8,142 nucleotides of DNA from Sphingobacteriales bacterium (lineage in GTDB: Bacteria; Bacteroidota; Bacteroidia; Chitinophagales; Chitinophagaceae): positions 1 to 8,142 of the forward strand of contig CANJEF010000044.1 of assembly GCA_947472965.1 (NCBI GenBank), read 5' to 3'. The notes beneath the pieces are model-generated. The model worked only from the letters and a program-made list of their open reading frames with translations. It searched no databases and was not told where the DNA came from. Every line of letters begins with the position of its first letter. The stretch's first letter is position 1. Positions 1-6,821 of the stretch are shown piece by piece. Made by a program: the position numbers and the translations under genes.

Positions 1-20
1 CAGATCAAGAAATTTTCATT

Positions 21-1127
21 TCACTTAAACACCACCTGCTTACCTGTTTTCGCTGATTCTCTTGCGGCTGAAAGTATTTTCACCACCATGATGTTGTTTT
101 CCAGTGAATACGGACTGTATGCTGGCACCATAATTTTTTTTCTAATCGCATCTGCAAAGTATTTAAATGGATCTGTATAAGTATTGGTGTCTGATGGTTT
201 CAATTCGAGTTTTTCTTCTGCACCTTTTTTGCCTTTAATCCGCATATCTTTGTTGGTTGATGTGATGGCATATCCAGCTACTCCATATACTTCAAGGTCT
301 TTCCTGTGATAAGGCCAGTTCCAGGATGCCTGTATGATGCATTGTGCAGAAGGGTAGGTCAGTATGATTGTTGCTTCGTCATCAACCTTCGTATAAATAT
401 CCGGTTTGATGGTTTGTGTAACCGCCGTTACAGTTGTTGGCTTTTCCCCTTTCATCAGGTAGGTCATAATGTTTGCACCATAACAACCAAAATCGGTCAA
501 TGCCCCGCCTCCATTGAGAATGGGATCTGTCAGCCAATTGAAAAAATAAGGTTGTACGTCAATTTCTTTTGGTCCCATATGTCCGTCGTGCACAACTACC
601 TTTCTAACCTTGCCCATAAAATTTGTATCGGCACTTAGTTGATAGGCTTTCTCAGTTGTTGGATACCAGGATGTTTCATAGTTGGTCAGCACCATCGTGT
701 TATACTTCTTTGCCAAATCGAGTATCTTATCAGCCTGTTCAAGGGTTGTTGCCAATGGTTTTTCTACCATCACTGGAATATGCCTTGGTGCACAAGCTTC
801 CACGACCTTGAGGTGATCGAAGGTGGAACCAAACGCTACAACACCCTCTGGCTTAAGTTTGTCAAGCATCATATTGAGGTCACTATAAAACATCGACTTG
901 TCAATCTTGTATTGTTTGCTGATGATTTCCACCAATTGGGCATCGGGTTCATAGATGCCCACCACATCCATCACTGAATCTTTCATCCTTTTTAGGAGCC
1001 ACGCATTATGCCCGTGTGCTACTCCAGCAACACCCAACTTCAAGGGTACTCTTTTTTCTTGTGCCATTAACGACATTCCCATGCTTAAGAGGAATGCCAT
1101 AAAAAAACAAGGCTTATATGCTTTCAT
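21..1127 (-). CDS. Exported Gfo/Idh/MocA-family oxidoreductase, GFOR-like
   Basis: This is a 368-residue NAD(P)-dependent sugar or polyol oxidoreductase of the Gfo/Idh/MocA family. Residues 1-22 form a signal peptide (KAYK, a hydrophobic core, then a likely cut after LMA before QEK), so the protein is probably exported. The Rossmann dinucleotide-binding motif GVAGVAHGH lies at 32-40. The family EKP motif is at 122-124, with Lys123 the expected catalytic lysine. The C-terminal domain has GGGALTDFGCYG at 206-217. Tyr216 sits where many relatives have His, and from memory this arrangement resembles glucose-fructose oxidoreductase (GFOR). Length is normal for the family and the stop is TGA at 21-23. 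The ATG at 1127 is kept because it directly precedes the signal peptide. The gene is divergent from the cytochrome/PQQ dehydrogenase gene. Substrate is unknown; the family also includes glycoside 3-dehydrogenases and exported glycosidases of the GH109 type, though I do not see a reason to prefer those. Confidence 0.9.
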   Translation of the reverse strand: MKAYKPCFFMAFLLSMGMSLMAQEKRVPLKLGVAGVAHGHNAWLLKRMKDSVMDVVGIYEPDAQLVEIISKQYKIDKSMFYSDLNMMLDKLKPEGVVAFGSTFDHLKVVEACAPRHIPVMVEKPLATTLEQADKILDLAKKYNTMVLTNYETSWYPTTEKAYQLSADTNFMGKVRKVVVHDGHMGPKEIDVQPYFFNWLTDPILNGGGALTDFGCYGANIMTYLMKGEKPTTVTAVTQTIKPDIYTKVDDEATIILTYPSAQCIIQASWNWPYHRKDLEVYGVAGYAITSTNKDMRIKGKKGAEEKLELKPSDTNTYTDPFKYFADAIRKKIMVPAYSPYSLENNIMVVKILSAARESAKTGKQVVFK

Positions 1128-1138
1128 CGTTGATTAAT

Positions 1139-1152
1139 TTTCATAAATATAA
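1139..1152 (-). promoter_or_regulatory. Possible -7 promoter element upstream of the Gfo/Idh gene
   Basis: On the minus strand this reads TTATATTTATGAAA, containing TATATTTA (1144-1151), one mismatch from the Bacteroidota -7 consensus TAnnTTTG. The same 14 bases occur upstream of the isomerase gene at 3826-3839. The leader to the ATG at 1127 would be only about 10 nt. The nearest upstream TTG is 14 nt away, shorter than the usual spacing of roughly 17-23, so the -33 half is not convincing. Confidence 0.35.
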
Positions 1153-1191
1153 TTTTTTTAAGCTTCAATTCCTGAAAACACTTCATGCGTA

Positions 1192-1223
1192 TTGAAATAA
1201 AATGGCTGAATTCAGTATATTGC
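1192..1223 (+). promoter_or_regulatory. Weak candidate promoter of the cytochrome/PQQ dehydrogenase gene
   Basis: A TTG at 1192-1194 is followed after 21 nt by TATATTGC (1216-1223), an imperfect match to the Bacteroidota -7 box TAnnTTTG. It ends 17 nt before the ATG at 1241. The intergenic region is only 113 bp and must serve both divergent genes, so a promoter is expected here. The match itself is poor and could be chance in AT-rich sequence. Confidence 0.22.
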
Positions 1224-1240
1224 TTATCTAAAATTTTGAC

Positions 1241-2665
1241 ATGACCCGCTTACAAAAAATCGCCGCTTTCCTCGTTTTCGTTACCCTTTCATTTGCTTTT
1301 ACACAGGTAAACAAAACCAAGCATATCCACGCAACCATTGAAGATCCCCGTAAGATCTACACTGAGAAATGTTCAAGTTGCCATGGTGAAAATGTGGAAG
1401 CTTTTGTTGACAGGATGTGGAAGCACGGCAAAACCAAGGAAGCCCTTGTTACAAGCATCACCAATGGCTATATTGATTATGGAATGCCCAGCTGGAAAGA
1501 TGTGATTGCAGAAAAAGACATCAATGCCATGGCCGACCTGATTGTAGCCAGTTTGAAAACCGTAGAACAATATGATTTTTCAAAAGGAAAGAAAAAGACA
1601 GATGGTCCTGCACGTTTTGAATCCAAAGGGATTGCCGTAACATTGGATACCATTGCAACCGGATTGAATAGCCCATGGGGTTTTGAACAGCTTCCCAATG
1701 GCAATTACCTGATCACTGATCGTGAAGGAAGCTTGTATTTAGTTGATCAGCAACGCAACAAAACCAAGATCGGTAATACGCCAGATGTATTATCGGAAGG
1801 TCAAGGTGGATTGCTTGATATCACGCTTCACCCCAACTACGATAAAAACGGCTTGATCTATATGTCCTATTCAAAATACAAGGTTGAGAATGGAGAGAAG
1901 ATGACCACCACTGCTGTTGTAAGGGGTAAGATTGTAGACAATAATTTTGTTGACGTACAGGAAGTATTTGAAGCGAAGCCCTATACAAAAACCAAGCACC
2001 ATTATGGTTCAAGGCTCGTGTTCGATAAAAAAGGTTATCTCTTTATCTCTGTAGGTGAGCGCGGACAGGAAAAAATATTTCCACAAGATCTTACTACATC
2101 CCCAGGTAAAATTCACCGCATCAATGATGATGGAAGTATTCCCAAAGACAACCCTTTTGTAAACAAGGGCAATACTGTGGCAAGTATTTATGCTTATGGC
2201 AACAGGAATCCGCAGGGAATGACCATGGATCCAGTAACAGGCTTGATCTGGGAGACAGAGCACGGTCCTCGCGGTGGTGATGAATTGAACATCATCAAAT
2301 CAGGTGCCAATTATGGATGGCCTGTGATTTCGTATGGTATCAATTATGATGGCAAGCCTATCACCAGCATCAGTAAGAAAGAAGGGATGGAACAACCGCA
2401 GACTTATTGGATTCCTTCTATTGCACCAAGTGGATTGGCTTTTGTTACAGGCGATAAATATCCAGCCTGGAAGGGAAGTATACTTGCCGGCTCACTAAGG
2501 TTTAATTATATCGATCGTTCCATCATGCAGGGAAATAAAGTAATCGGTCATGAGAAGTTGATGATGAACATCGGGCGTACACGTAATGTTGAAATGGGAA
2601 GAGATGGTTATATCTATGTAGGAATTGAAGGACCTGGAACCGTGTTCAGGGTGAGGCCTATTTAA
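1241..2665 (+). CDS. Cytochrome c / PQQ-dependent sugar dehydrogenase fusion (sGDH/Asd type)
   Basis: This 474-residue exported protein joins a small c-type cytochrome to a PQQ beta-propeller of the glucose/sorbosone dehydrogenase family. Residues 1-20 are a Sec-type signal peptide. The cytochrome covers about 35-108, with the heme site CSSCH at 44-48 and a probable axial Met82 in GMPSW. A charged linker (112-128) leads to the propeller at about 130-474. By recall of Acinetobacter soluble glucose dehydrogenase, its key residues have counterparts here: Gln188 (GQGGLL), His254 (KHHYGSRL, the catalytic base), Arg322-Asn323 (GNRNPQG), the EHGPRGGDELN stretch at 340-350, and Arg446/Arg448 (GRTRNV). 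The expected reaction is sugar oxidation (for example aldose to lactone) in the periplasm, with electrons passing from PQQH2 to the attached heme and then the respiratory chain. The true sugar is unknown. The gene ends in tandem stops TAATAG and is followed by a terminator. No PQQ synthesis genes are in the window. Confidence 0.9.
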   Translation: MTRLQKIAAFLVFVTLSFAFTQVNKTKHIHATIEDPRKIYTEKCSSCHGENVEAFVDRMWKHGKTKEALVTSITNGYIDYGMPSWKDVIAEKDINAMADLIVASLKTVEQYDFSKGKKKTDGPARFESKGIAVTLDTIATGLNSPWGFEQLPNGNYLITDREGSLYLVDQQRNKTKIGNTPDVLSEGQGGLLDITLHPNYDKNGLIYMSYSKYKVENGEKMTTTAVVRGKIVDNNFVDVQEVFEAKPYTKTKHHYGSRLVFDKKGYLFISVGERGQEKIFPQDLTTSPGKIHRINDDGSIPKDNPFVNKGNTVASIYAYGNRNPQGMTMDPVTGLIWETEHGPRGGDELNIIKSGANYGWPVISYGINYDGKPITSISKKEGMEQPQTYWIPSIAPSGLAFVTGDKYPAWKGSILAGSLRFNYIDRSIMQGNKVIGHEKLMMNIGRTRNVEMGRDGYIYVGIEGPGTVFRVRPI

Positions 2666-2700
2666 TAGTTGAAGCTAAAGTTCTAAAATAATACACACTA

Positions 2701-2731
2701 AAAAGCCCTTGAAATTTCAAGGGCTTTTTTT
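2701..2731. terminator. Bidirectional intrinsic terminator between convergent genes
   Basis: Positions 2701-2728 are a perfect inverted repeat: an A-run, GCCCTTGA, a central AATT, TCAAGGGC and a T-run. On the plus strand the hairpin is followed by seven T (2725-2731). On the minus strand the A-run at 2700-2704 supplies five U. It lies 36 nt after the stop of the plus-strand dehydrogenase gene and 16 nt beyond the stop of the minus-strand isomerase gene, so it can end both transcripts. Confidence 0.93.
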
Positions 2732-2746
2732 ATGAGCTTACTATTC

Positions 2747-3763
2747 TTAAGCAAGTATTGCTTTTGCGTAGTCGATGCATTTTTTCACTTCTTTTACGGC
2801 ATCTGAATCTGCTGGAACATTGTATTCCATTTCAACAGAAACAGGGATATCAAATTTCTTGTTTTTCAATAGCAGAAGAATATCCTTGATTGGCGTGTCG
2901 CCCTTACCCCATTCAAGGTTGGCGCTGCCATGTTCCTTGTTTTGTCTGTCTTTCAAGTGCATGGAAGTGATTCGGTCGTGCTTGGCTTCAATAAGCGCCA
3001 ACAATGAAGCAGTGGTGTTGTTTCCACCTGCAGCAATATAGTGACCGCAATCGAAGTTCATTGAATTATAAGGTGATTGTGCTAACGCTACATCCCAAGC
3101 GGTATCAGTAGCTTGAAGGTGAGCGTGGTACCCGATATACACTTTATGTTTTGCTGCTAAGTCGCCCAAACGCTTAGAGTGTTCAGGCTTCGAAGGAAGC
3201 TCAACAGTAACAGAGTTTGCGCCGAGTGCTTTAGCAGCCTTCAATGCATATTCAATTTCTCCATCTGAATTGTTTTCGTTCAGGGCATTTGGTTTGAATG
3301 CATAAATGCTGATGCCAGCATTGCTGAACATCTTACGCAGCTCAACGAATTTATCCATTGAAACAGATTCACGCCATTCGCGGGTTTGTTTCATCCTGTC
3401 TTCCATTGATTTTCTTTGTTCCGGAGATGGCTGTGGTCTTTGTCCACCAGCTCCACCACCTGCAGGGGGCGGTCCCATGCGCATCGGTTGGGTATTTGCT
3501 GATGGTGAACCCGCAAATGCTTCAGCAGCTTCACCCATCAACTCAATATGTTGGATGCCACATTCCTTACAATATTTAATAAGGTCTTCTGCTGTGCCAG
3601 GTAGGCTGCGGAATGAATAGGTGATGGCTCCCAAGCGCACACCTTTGAATTTAGCGAAGTCATTTTTTGTTAGCGCCGACAGTTGATTGGCAAATAAGAT
3701 TCCACCGCCGAGGAGCAATGATTGGGAAAGGAAATCCCTTCTTGAATTGTTGTTCATTTTCAT
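2747..3763 (-). CDS. Tat-exported sugar phosphate isomerase/epimerase-like TIM barrel protein
   Basis: This 338-residue protein belongs to the xylose isomerase-like TIM barrel (AP endonuclease 2 / IolE-like) superfamily. The N-terminus carries a classical twin-arginine signal, SRRDFL at 7-12 followed by a hydrophobic stretch (about 15-30), implying export in folded form, perhaps with its metal bound. The barrel starts near GVRLGAITYSFR (41-52). Probable divalent-metal or catalytic residues are Glu74 (IELMG), Glu188 (VELP), His213 (GYHAH), Asp238 and His241 (FDCGH), His269 (MHLKD) and Glu311 (VEMEY). Residues about 88-118 form an unusual Pro/Gly/Gln/Arg-rich low-complexity insertion, followed by a charged helix. 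The ATG at 3763 is used; an ATG two codons later at 3757 is also possible. Because such proteins act on free or modified sugars as well as phosphates, the 'phosphate' in the family name should not be taken literally for an exported protein. A role in keto-sugar metabolism is inference. Confidence 0.88.
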   Translation of the reverse strand: MKMNNNSRRDFLSQSLLLGGGILFANQLSALTKNDFAKFKGVRLGAITYSFRSLPGTAEDLIKYCKECGIQHIELMGEAAEAFAGSPSANTQPMRMGPPPAGGGAGGQRPQPSPEQRKSMEDRMKQTREWRESVSMDKFVELRKMFSNAGISIYAFKPNALNENNSDGEIEYALKAAKALGANSVTVELPSKPEHSKRLGDLAAKHKVYIGYHAHLQATDTAWDVALAQSPYNSMNFDCGHYIAAGGNNTTASLLALIEAKHDRITSMHLKDRQNKEHGSANLEWGKGDTPIKDILLLLKNKKFDIPVSVEMEYNVPADSDAVKEVKKCIDYAKAILA

Positions 3764-3830
3764 TTGGTAATCGTTTTATAGTTTGATGATTATTCAACCA
3801 TTGCCTTTCGGGCATGGCCAATGAATTTCA

Positions 3831-3859
3831 TAAATATAACCCGTCAAGTATTGTTTCAA
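3831..3859 (-). promoter_or_regulatory. Putative Bacteroidota-type promoter of the isomerase gene
   Basis: On the minus strand a TTG (3857-3859) is followed after 18 nt by TATATTTA (3831-3838), close to the Bacteroidota layout TTG-N17-23-TAnnTTTG with one mismatch in the -7 box. Transcription would start near 3825, giving a leader of about 60 nt to the ATG at 3763. The -7 region lies within a 14-base sequence repeated upstream of the Gfo/Idh gene. No Shine-Dalgarno sequence is visible before the start codon. Confidence 0.45.
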
Positions 3860-3861
3860 TG

Positions 3862-3891
3862 AGGCTGCAACATGTTATTAAGGCTGCTACA
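3862..3891. repeat. Pair of short direct repeats upstream of the isomerase promoter
   Basis: AGGCTGCAACA (3862-3872) and AGGCTGCTACA (3881-3891) match at 10 of 11 bases with a 19-bp period, just upstream of the putative -33 element of the isomerase gene. The placement would suit an activator bound at two sites, but two copies of an 11-mer are weak evidence. Confidence 0.35.
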
Positions 3892-3934
3892 ATGAAGAAT
3901 ACCGACTGATTAGCACAAATTGAATATACGTATT

Positions 3935-5224
3935 TTACCAGAATCGTGTGCCGGTGAGCCTGCCAATTTCAAGCCTGGCGTTGCAAACCTGGTATTCCAT
4001 CTGAAGTTGATTCAGCAGGGATCGTTGGAGGTTTGTGTTCGCGGCAGTCAGTTCCAGGTGGGTGCCAGTTCCATGTTTTAGTTTGTTATATGCCAGTGTT
4101 GAAGCGGCTTTGGCTAGTTCAATCTGGCTGGACGTTCTTTTCAATCTTTCTTGTGCGGAATTCAAATCAGCCAACGATTGCTTGATGTCCTTGTTCAGGG
4201 TTTGTTTCATTGATTCAATGTACAATCCTTGCTGATCGGCCATTCTTTGTTGTACTTTAACCTGTTGTTTGAACTTGCCTCCATTATAAATGGGAACTGA
4301 AAAAGATACACCCGCCAGGTAATTGAAACGCATGTCGCTGATGTTTGGAATATATCCATTGCGGGAGCCCATGCTGGCGCGCAATCCGAGCATCGGGCGG
4401 TTTCTCAATTCACTGATGGACACATCTTGCTTGCTTTGGAGTAGCCTGTCTTTGAGCATGATCAATTCAGGATTCAAATCAAGTGCATTAGAATCTGCTG
4501 CTGTTAGGGTGATGTCAAATGAATGACCCTTTGTAGCTGAAATACCGCTAATATATTCAAGCAAAATTTCTTGCTTATGCATGAGGGATACCAATTCTAT
4601 TTTTTTGTTTTCTTCTCCATCCATGGTTGATTCTATGCCAAGCAGGTCAATCTCAAGGGCCGTTCCATTTTTAAATTGACTCTCCAGGATTTTCCTGTTT
4701 TCATTCAAGGTATTCAAGATGGTATCTTGAATGGCGATGGCTTTTTTAAGATAAACTAGGTAATAATATACGCTCGCTGTTTGGTATGCAAGCTGGTGTT
4801 GGACATTTTCCTTGTTATGCTCAGAAAATGAAAGTTCATTTTTGGATTGCGTAATCGCTGCTTTTATTCTACCGAAGTCAAGTAACGTATAAGATCCATT
4901 CAATGCTGTGTTGAAATTATTGACAGGGGCAAACTGAAATTTATCACCATTGATAGGCAATTCAATCTTGGGTTTTATGTAGGCGTAGCCAGCATCGATT
5001 GTGATATCCGGACGCCTGTTCAGTTCCACCTGCTTGATTTTATCCTTGGCAATTAAAATTGCATTTTCTGATTCCCTTATTTTTGGAAAATGAGTGAAAG
5101 AGGCTTGCACCAATTCCTTCAATTCGCTGTTTACATTTACCTGTCCATTTGATTGAATGGAGAAAAATAATGCAAGGGTAAGGATGCTGCTAAATAAGAA
5201 TTTATTTTTCATAAAATATAACAT
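3935..5224 (-). CDS. TolC-family outer membrane efflux channel
   Basis: This 429-residue outer membrane factor forms the exit duct of the pump encoded by the two genes upstream. It has a signal peptide (MKNKFLF, then a hydrophobic core, with a likely cut near SNG before QVN at 25-29). The family's internal duplication is visible. YTLLDFGRIKAAI (112-124) pairs with FSVPIYNGGKFKQQV (308-322), the strand-turn-helix segments at each beta region. FKNGTALEIDLLGIES (184-199) pairs with LKHGTGTHLELTAANT (382-397), the helical repeats. Long helices between these match the alpha-barrel. Length is typical. The ATG at 5224 lies 9 nt after the transporter stop; an in-frame ATG at 5212 gives a more conventional signal peptide and is equally plausible. 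No Cys near the cleavage site suggests a lipoprotein. Last gene of the operon; no clear terminator follows. Confidence 0.92.
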   Translation of the reverse strand: MLYFMKNKFLFSSILTLALFFSIQSNGQVNVNSELKELVQASFTHFPKIRESENAILIAKDKIKQVELNRRPDITIDAGYAYIKPKIELPINGDKFQFAPVNNFNTALNGSYTLLDFGRIKAAITQSKNELSFSEHNKENVQHQLAYQTASVYYYLVYLKKAIAIQDTILNTLNENRKILESQFKNGTALEIDLLGIESTMDGEENKKIELVSLMHKQEILLEYISGISATKGHSFDITLTAADSNALDLNPELIMLKDRLLQSKQDVSISELRNRPMLGLRASMGSRNGYIPNISDMRFNYLAGVSFSVPIYNGGKFKQQVKVQQRMADQQGLYIESMKQTLNKDIKQSLADLNSAQERLKRTSSQIELAKAASTLAYNKLKHGTGTHLELTAANTNLQRSLLNQLQMEYQVCNARLEIGRLTGTRFW

Positions 5225-5233
5225 GTCAATTTT

Positions 5234-6817
5234 TTAATGTGCTTCTGAAGCGGCTTTCATCATTTCTTTTGCATCCTGTTCCTTGTTCTTTTTCACACGA
5301 AGAAATATTACAAAGGGTATCACAATCAGAAAAAATATTCCAATCAGCCTGAATGAATCAAGATAGGATAGGTAGTAAGCTTGTCTGTCAACTGCCCCGT
5401 TGATGATGCCGTAGGCTTTTTGGGTAGCGGTGGCTGCATCACCCGTTTTTTGAATGATGCCACTAGATATTTGTTGAATTCTTTCGGTGAGTGGAGCGCT
5501 GCCAACGTCAAGGTTTGATACCAATGCTGTTTTGTGCACTGCAAAACGGGTTGCCACGTAATTATTTGAAATGGCTATTCCGAAGGCACCGCCCAATTGC
5601 CTGATCATGTTATTCAATGAAATACCTGACGCATAGTCGCGGGGCTCTAAGCCAACAACAGCCTGACTGATCAATGGTAGTTGTGACATTGAAATTCCGA
5701 AGGCCCTGATCAACAGTGGAACGAAGAAATCATCTTTACCAACATCCGGACTCACGCCTGCACTCATGAAAGCATAAATGGAGAAGAGTGAAAAGCCTAC
5801 TATAACGAATGGGATTGGGGTCACACCCTTGCTCATGGTTTTACCGATGATGGGCATCATGATAACGCCCGCCAGGGTTGGGAGGAGCAAGCTCAGTCCG
5901 GTTTCATATGCAGTGAATCCAAGTACGCGTTGAGCAAGTACCGGGTAGATGAATACCGAGGTGAACAATCCAAAGCCTGCAACAAAAGTGAATATGGTGG
6001 TGAACGCCAGGTTTCTATTTCCCAACACCCGTAGGTTTACTGCAGGTTGATCAATGCTTAATTCATATATAATAAAACTGATCAAGCCTCCTCCTGCAAC
6101 CATGGCTGCCCATCGAATTGTTTCAGAGCTGAACCAATCTTCAGATTCACCTCTTTCAAGAACATATTGTAGACAGCTGATGCCTGCCATCAATAAGATG
6201 ATGCCGAGGTAATCAATTTTGATCTTGTCTTTGTTTTTCCCTTCCCCTTCTTTCTTATCAATGAATGTAACTGATAAGAAGGTGGCTATGATTCCGATTG
6301 GTATATTGATCATGAAGATCAAGGGCCAGTTGAAATGTTCAATGATATAACCACCAACAGTTGGTCCCAGTGTTGGTCCGAGTACAATACCCATTCCAAA
6401 CATGCCCGCTGCAATGGGTCTATCTTTTGGTTCAAAGGCATCGAATAGAATCGCCTGGGATGTGGAGAGGAGTGCACCTCCACCCAAACCTTGGATAAAT
6501 CTCCATGCTATCAGTTCTACTAATGATGATGATTGTCCGCACATGTATGATGCCGCTGTAAAGATGATCATGGACACCACGTAGTAATTTTTCCTTCCAA
6601 AGTAATCAGCTAGAAAGCTGGTTAGTGGAATGATGATCACATTGGCAATGGCGTATGAGGTGATAACCCAGCTTACATCTTCAATGTTTACACCGAGGCT
6701 GCCCGACATATCACTAAGTGCCACATTCACAATGGAAGTGTCAATCAGTTCCATGATGGCGGCTGATACAACTGTTATAACGATGATGGCCCTTGCAAAT
6801 CCGGTAGGTTTTGACAT
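5234..6817 (-). CDS. DHA2-family MFS multidrug transporter, EmrB-like
   Basis: This 527-residue inner membrane proton antiporter fits the DHA2 family with 14 transmembrane helices, the EmrB/QacA type. The sequence shows the family motif with a membrane-embedded acidic residue, Asp26 in ELIDTSIVNVAL; motif A LADYFGRK (69-76); motif B RFIQGLGGGAL with Arg106; the antiporter motif C GIVLGPTLGPTVGG (143-156); and FNWPLIFMINIPIG (162-175). A hydrophilic segment at about 420-485 before the last helix matches the large periplasmic loop of EmrB-type proteins. The start is taken as the ATG at 6817 (MSKPTG), which leaves 4 nt after the adaptor stop. A reading from TTG at 6838 would overlap the adaptor gene and add only seven residues (MLQKNNN) with no family support. 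It should export hydrophobic compounds together with the adjacent adaptor and TolC-family channel. The substrate cannot be deduced. Confidence 0.94.
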   Translation of the reverse strand: MSKPTGFARAIIVITVVSAAIMELIDTSIVNVALSDMSGSLGVNIEDVSWVITSYAIANVIIIPLTSFLADYFGRKNYYVVSMIIFTAASYMCGQSSSLVELIAWRFIQGLGGGALLSTSQAILFDAFEPKDRPIAAGMFGMGIVLGPTLGPTVGGYIIEHFNWPLIFMINIPIGIIATFLSVTFIDKKEGEGKNKDKIKIDYLGIILLMAGISCLQYVLERGESEDWFSSETIRWAAMVAGGGLISFIIYELSIDQPAVNLRVLGNRNLAFTTIFTFVAGFGLFTSVFIYPVLAQRVLGFTAYETGLSLLLPTLAGVIMMPIIGKTMSKGVTPIPFVIVGFSLFSIYAFMSAGVSPDVGKDDFFVPLLIRAFGISMSQLPLISQAVVGLEPRDYASGISLNNMIRQLGGAFGIAISNNYVATRFAVHKTALVSNLDVGSAPLTERIQQISSGIIQKTGDAATATQKAYGIINGAVDRQAYYLSYLDSFRLIGIFFLIVIPFVIFLRVKKNKEQDAKEMMKAASEAH

Positions 6818-6821
6818 GTTG

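Noticed and set aside
306..977. Overlapping plus-strand open frames of about 110 codons opposite the Gfo/Idh gene
   Set aside because: They are shadows of a well-supported minus-strand gene, are rich in Cys, His and Trp, and show no family motif or start-site context.
3306..3620. Plus-strand open frame with a Pro-rich stretch opposite the isomerase
   Set aside because: The proline run is the complement of the Gly/Pro insertion of the isomerase. Nothing else supports an independent gene.
3926..3933. ATACGTAT palindrome after the channel gene, considered as a terminator stem
   Set aside because: It is only 8 bp with no loop, AT-rich and lacking a following U-run, so it cannot form a stable terminator hairpin.
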